Assembly (NCBI GenBank): GCA_032358165.1
Contig: JAALGY010000047.1
Span: 124,001-188,000 of the forward strand
Direction of reading: 5' to 3'
From: Diplosphaera chodatii
Taxonomy: Eukaryota > Chlorophyta > Trebouxiophyceae > Prasiolales > Stichococcaceae
DNA length: 64,000 nucleotides
Shown: positions 59,464 to 64,000 of the stretch, in pieces
Layout of the letters: every line of letters starts with the position of its first letter
Position numbering within the stretch: the stretch's first letter is position 1
Program-made: the position numbers and the translations under genes
Notes under the pieces: generated by a model
What the model saw: only the letters and a program-made list of their open reading frames with translations
What the model was told of the DNA's origin: nothing
Database searches by the model: none

Positions 59464-60678
59464 ATGGCAACATCCGAGCCATCAGTTGGGCTATTCCAAG
59501 GCTTCGACAGGCGGCAGGTCATTCTTGCAGCCGCAGCCGTGGCCGCAGCAGCTGTTGCAGCCGCCTTGATCATCCGGCAGAGCAGGCAACGGCGAAGGGT
59601 GGGCACGTTCACAAACATGTGATGTTGCTGTCTATGCCAGCCGCACTGCACCGTGACCGCACCTTGACGACCTACGTGAGCTGGCGATGTTTCAGCTTGT
59701 GCCGCTCATGATCATGATGATGTTGCATGGCATTAACAGCATATGCGACTGCAACTGAGGGCATGGCCGGCGCCCCGCAGGGTCCTGATCACGCAGATGG
59801 CGGCCACTCCGGAGTGAGCCAGCCTGCAGACGCAGCCGCCGCTGCACCAGCCCAGGCAGATTCAGGCTCCACACCAGCTCGTGCAGCAGACGGCGCGTCG
59901 CCAACAGCCGAACACGCCTCGGCTTCCAGCGCAGCAGCAGCACCTGCAGAGCAGCACTCCTGGCAGGCGGTCAGCACGCTGCATGCAGGCGGCAGAGTGC
60001 ACAAGGGTGAGCATGTCACTGTTTGCGTTCCTCGTCCAGATCTGCAGCAGCATAATCATGGTGCGCTTCTGCCATGACTGCGATGCACGGGGCCCCGCCT
60101 ACCTTGAGATGCGTCTGCCAACATATAGGCACCAGTCCACGGTGGTGCTGGTCGGAGGACGAGGCTGATGTGATCGTGGAAAGCGCGGCTAGCGAGGCCA
60201 AGAGCGCTCGTGACATCAGCGTGAAGTTCGCCCCGCGGCACCTGGCACTGAGGTTCGCACCGAACTACACGCCCAAAACCTTATGCCAGGAGATGGGATG
60301 TGCTGTATACTACCGTCGATGGCGTTTCATCATGCAGGAATGCCTCCTGATCACGGCCCTGCATAAATGCAGCGTGTGCGGGGAGCAGATCATTGACGGG
60401 GACTTGCCAAACGCTGTGCACGCTGACGAGTGCAGCTGGCAGTTTGGTGAGTGCTGTTGTTGTGCTACTGTGACTGCGGGCCAAGCCCCGCAATCACTTC
60501 ATGTGTAGTTGTCAGGTATATTTCCGTGTTGTGAGCTGAGTACCTCACTCTAGAATGGAGGATGACGGGTTCCCTCCATGCAGAGGGTCATGGCCAGGAT
60601 CGCAGGGTAGTGCTCACGCTGGTGAAGGCCCTAGCTGCCATCCGGTGGGACCAGGTGGTCCTCAGCTCACAGGCATGA
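59464..60678 (+). CDS. CS-domain (p23/NudC-like) protein with an N-terminal membrane anchor
   Basis: Five exons, 59464-59598, 59760-60006, 60129-60252, 60373-60446 and 60584-60678, phase-consistent, 224 aa. Residues about 19-36 form a strong Ala/Val membrane helix (VILAAAAVAAAAVAAALII) followed by RQSRQRRR, so the rest should face the cytosol or stroma. An 80-residue Ala/Ser/Pro linker follows. The C-terminal half reads as a CS beta-sandwich: WCWSEDEADVIVE, DISVKFAPRHLALS, GEQIIDGDLPNAVHADECSW and RRVVLTLVKALAAIRWDQVV. CS domains of NudC and p23 act with HSP90 and clients. The membrane-tethered layout is less common. Partner and organelle unknown. Confidence 0.8.
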
Positions 60679-60972
60679 GCTCGGGGCGTATGCAGCAGCA
60701 CGCCCACGTAACTGTGGCAAGTGTCTCACGTTGCACCTTAAGTGTGAACAGCGCTCAATCAGTCCTTTGTCAGGTTGTATAGTTGTATGGTCCAGACTCC
60801 TGGCAGAGACGGCGCCTGGTGCTGCTAGTAGCATCTGTATTATATTGTGTACCATGTCATGTTCATCAGCTGTCCGTCCAGCGAGTCATTTGTCTGATCA
60901 GTCTGCCGCTTGTAACAGCCGTATACTACACAGGAAAGTTGGACAGCGGCCAGTTTCAGGCTGTCAAGCACT
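60679..60972. other. Convergent spacer, CS-domain gene and RsmE
   Basis: 294 bp of 3' flank shared by two facing genes. A TGTAA at 60979-60983, just inside the RsmE end, could serve the CS-domain transcript, which would make the two mRNAs overlap. Confidence 0.35.
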
Positions 60973-62585
60973 TCAACCTGTAATGTCAACACCTTCGGCA
61001 GATTGTCTTGATCTTTGGAACGCTGTAGCCGCTGCCAGCAGTGCCACCGCGGCCGTCTCCACCCGCAACCTGAGTGGCCCCAACCCCACAGCGATGGCAC
61101 CAGCGTCCAGCAGCTGGTGCACCTCAGTCGGTGTGAAGTCTCCTTCTGGTCCCACTACGAGCTGCACCTCGTCACCATCTCTGCAGGCAGGGGGGCCTGT
61201 AACGCTCTCCCACACCAACGCCCCAACAGGGATGCTACTGTGCTGCACTGATGCCGTACACGAGGCCAGTGAACTGAGGAGCAGCAAGGCTAGGCATGGT
61301 GGGATTTCGGTCACGGGGCGCATGCTTGCCCACCTCAGTTCTGAGAGGGCAGACACCGCTTCTGCCGTGGCCAGCAGCTCAGGGGCCCCAGCAACCGCCA
61401 CCAGTGCAAGGCGTGCGGCCGCGACCTGCGGCAGGTACTCAACCAGCAGCGTCTGCGGCTGGAGCTTCAGCCCGTGCACCCTGCAGACATTGCCCAGGAG
61501 CAGGGTTTGTAGTGTCGGACGCATCTGTGTTGCAGGCTTCCAGCAGCGCCACTGCATGCGCCGCATGCCGAGTTGGCCAGCACAGCCAACAGGACAGCAC
61601 ATGTTTGCCACAGGCACAATAAGACTCTACTCGCACGTGCACACGCAGGCCACGACAGTGATCGTACTGCCTGCTGACGTGCCAGTCGGGTTGGCAGCAG
61701 CTTCTACTCTAACTCCTGCTCCGCACCTCAGGGACTGTTTGTTGGCAGCGCTGGCGACGCGTTCCCAGCGCGCCTGGCGCCCGTGCGGGGAGTCCTCCTT
61801 GCTCTTCGACGGCCGAGAGTCCATCTTCCACCCCGCTGTACCATGACAACAGCAAATGTGAGAGCGCTGAGCAGGCAACAAGCGCAGGTGTATTGCGCAG
61901 CCAGCACTCATTGTGTTGTGCGTGTGCGGTGCCGCATGTACCAGGATCAAAAGCCGCTGACAGGCAGTGGTGAGCCCGCACCTCCAGCCCCGTGCACGCG
62001 CTCCGAGACCAGGGGCCGCACAGCATGGGCACCCAGCTCCGCGGCCTTCTCCACCAGCCAGTCGGCGCGCCCGCCCTGCACGGGCGGCTCACGCCGTCTC
62101 CAGCGGCGCGTGCACATGCAAATGTGTGCTCATCGCCCTGGAGACAGTCGACATGCAGGTAAGACTTGATCGCCACTGACCTTCAGCAGCCCGAAGCCCG
62201 CGGTCACCTCCCACTTTGGTCCAGCCCAGGCAGCCTGCTGGCAGTAAGCATCCTCCGGGTTTGGAGGCGGCACACACTGTGTGAAGCACTGACGCTGCTC
62301 AGGCACATCATCGTCACTTCTTAGCTGCATGTGCGCCACCTGTTGTGAGGCCCTCGCTGCCTCGACGCTGACCCCTTTCTTGCCGACCGCAGCAATGCGC
62401 CCCAGTACCACGCCGCCGGAGCCATCGCAAAGCTCCACTGCATCACCCTCCACCAGCCGAAGCGCCTTGGACGCGTGCCTGCTCTCCTCAGCGTCTAGAT
62501 CTATCAACTCCCCTGCAGCTGCTGGCAGCGGCGCTGGCACATAGAACCGCGGCGGCTGGGATGCTGCTGCTTCCTGCTCATCCAT
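60973..62585 (-). CDS. RsmE-family rRNA (m3U1498-type) methyltransferase
   Basis: SPOUT-class enzyme methylating a uridine of small-subunit rRNA. In algae it probably acts on organelle ribosomes. Six exons: 62340-62585, 62181-62234, 61982-62075, 61727-61835, 61334-61480, 60973-61273. All phases close, giving 316 aa. The N-terminal PUA-like part has RFYVPAPLPA and SRHASKALRLVEGDAVELCD. The conserved middle has DWLVEKAAELGAHAVRPLVS and ARWERVASAANKQSLR. The knotted SAM-binding end has VQLVVGPEGDFTPTEV and LGPLRLRVETAAVALLA. Bacterial RsmE is about 243 aa; the excess is in loops. No obvious transit peptide is present at the chosen ATG, so the true start may lie upstream or the protein may be cytosolic. 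Confidence 0.92.
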
Positions 62586-63447
62586 AAAATTCGCAAGATC
62601 AGTTCGCCAGCAGGCAAAGATCTGCAGTGCTACTCTTTTGAGGACTGGTGGTGAGATTCAAACGCATGTACTGATCCTGTGTATTAGTGCTTGCACAATT
62701 GCGACAGCAGCAGCAGCATGTGTATTATCGAAGACGACTCGCTGGACATCTTGTTCACCTGAGCGTCAGCGATGGTCGCCCTGCAGACGCCTGTTTGGTG
62801 TCGCTGCTGTGCAGATGACCATCTAGTGCTGCGCCGCACACCAAACAGATGCCTGACGTGAAGTCCGCCCAGGGGAGAGAATCTTCGATACAGCGTGCAA
62901 GAGACGGTCATGCAGGCCGTGATGTCAACTTTTCGGATCGTCAGGTCAAGCAGTGACTGCTCGATCGTGATTGCAGGCAGGCTGGCAGGTGCACCATCGA
63001 ATGACACGCTGGCAACCGCCCAGCAGCGATAATTTGTCTGCATGCACTGCATGTGCTGTCTTTGCCACTCTCCACATGCGGATTGCACCTTGGCTTGGCT
63101 CCCATTGTCAAGCGACGTAGTAGTAGATCGCGGGCTGGATACGTAACACAGCGCACTCCTCGACGCAACGAAACAGTCTCTGCTGCACCATGGTGTGCAC
63201 TCTGGCGTCTTGCTCGATGCCAGGCACCGCCTGCAGCAGCGCAGAGCGCGCAGCTTCGGGCAGCAGAGCCTCCTGCTGCCACGCACGGGCGCCGCAGCCG
63301 CTCAGGCAGCTGCACAGCGGCAGATGGTGCCATGGAGCCGTCGCAGCGGCAGCACCGGTCACAGCCAGTCTGTGTAGGTCGCTGCACCACTCAGCACAGC
63401 GGAGGCGCGGCATGTCAGCTCGACGGCAACCAGGCGTGGTGGCCACA
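62586..63447. promoter_or_regulatory. Divergent region before RsmE and the last gene
   Basis: 862 bp between outward starts. Minus-strand open stretches (63108-63400, ARSALLQAVPGIEQDARVHT; and about 62930-63040, PASLPAITIEQSLLDLTI) look protein-like, so a small minus-strand gene is possible. I could not close a model. Confidence 0.3.
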
Positions 63448-64000
63448 ATGCCTGACCCCACCGTGCCGGAGACCGAGAAGGAGCGCTCGCCACTGGACTA
63501 TCCGCAGGTGGATGGTTGTTCAGCCCTGTCTTGCGATGATCATGCGTCTGACAGGTGACTCGCAGTTCACAGCTAGTAGGAGATACGACAGACGGCGTGC
63601 CTCTGGTGCGGCGGGCGCTGCTGACTTCCATTAGCGTGCACACCCAGGAGTGGATCACCCCCCAGCCCAGCAGGCGGCCAGACATCTTCCCAGAGTTTGA
63701 CAAGCAGGCGACGCCGATGCCGAAGCCCATGCCCGGCGACCCCGAGCTGCCAGATGAGGAGGTGAACCAGCTCACTGCTTTCTGCCTCGGGCAGCGCATG
63801 CCTCAAGTGCCGTACCGCAACGCATTGCAAGTATGGCATCCTTGCGCCACCTAGACCTGGCAAGAGCATGGAGCTGCTTGTGGGGCAAGTGCATCAAATG
63901 TCCAACCTTGAGGCTGGCGACACTTGACCTCCGCTGTGCACCAACTTGCCGGGGTGCATATGGCACAGGAGGAGGAGGAGAAGAAGAAGAAGCCCGACGA
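63448..64000 (+). CDS. Unknown small charged protein, 3' end outside window
   Basis: Three exons are visible: 63448-63507, 63648-63761 and from 63969 to the window edge, all phase 0. The product starts MPDPTVPETEKERSPLDYPQ, then EWITPQPSRRPDIFPEFDKQ and a Pro/Met stretch (PMPKPMPGDPELPDEE), then an acidic run followed by a lysine run (EEEEKKKKPD). No family is recognised. The short, Pro-rich, charged layout resembles accessory subunits of organelle complexes, but that is only a guess. Confidence 0.55.

Noticed and set aside
60731..61846. A 371-codon plus-strand open frame
   Set aside because: It is antisense to the RsmE exons, which carry the family motifs and close in phase; long antisense frames are common in GC-rich DNA.

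Overview
The window is nuclear DNA of a green alga, most likely a trebouxiophyte. It is GC-rich with codon use to match, and every resolved gene is cut by several to nearly twenty introns, mostly of about 100-350 bp with ctgcag|G-type acceptors. Plant-type CCCTAAA/TTTAGGG telomere-like motifs lie inside introns. The gene set is eukaryotic housekeeping and resembles plants (sterol 3-beta-glucosyltransferase, PP4c/PPX, RPB4, UFL1, VPS50). I see no operons, CRISPR arrays, rRNA genes or convincing tRNA genes.

Layout: 1-2517 (+) 5'-truncated PP4 catalytic subunit; 3270-9694 (-) Sfi1-like tryptophan-repeat/coiled-coil protein; about 9911-11470 (+) doubtful gene; 11925-17709 (-) sterol glucosyltransferase, 19 exons; 18806-23052 (+) BTB-BACK-MATH-like protein; 23602-25726 (-) two GFA/CENP-V zinc-domain units; 26660-28772 (-) multi-TM Rolling-stone-like protein; 29520-32391 (-) RRM protein with NELF-E-like layout; 33049-38440 (+) UFL1; 38669-42074 (+) formyltetrahydrofolate deformylase; 42777-45563 (-) secreted Ala/Ser-rich repeat protein; 46359-47591 (-) unknown Gln/Pro-rich protein; 47801-48838 (-) small zinc-ribbon protein; 49244-55636 (-) VPS50/syndetin; 56395-57312 (+) UBE2E-type E2; 57827-58933 (-) RPB4; 59464-60678 (+) membrane-anchored CS-domain protein; 60973-62585 (-) RsmE-type rRNA methyltransferase; 63448-64000 (+) partial unknown.

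Genes alternate strands. Divergent starts share spacers of about 0.5-1.1 kb (SGT/BTB, RRM/UFL1, VPS50/E2, RPB4/CS, RsmE/last gene). The genes are functionally unrelated apart from two ubiquitin-like-pathway enzymes (UFL1, E2) and two transcription-linked proteins (RPB4, the NELF-E-like RRM protein). For most models I checked exon phase arithmetic, and several close perfectly from start to stop.

The most unusual signal is in the introns. Several contain partial copies of the adjoining exon edge including its splice site (PP4c, UFL1 and twice in the deformylase). Telomere-like blocks sit next to splice sites in several genes. GC-AG introns are unusually common. The second standout is the Ala-rich secreted gene at 42777-45563, whose exons are themselves the repeat units.
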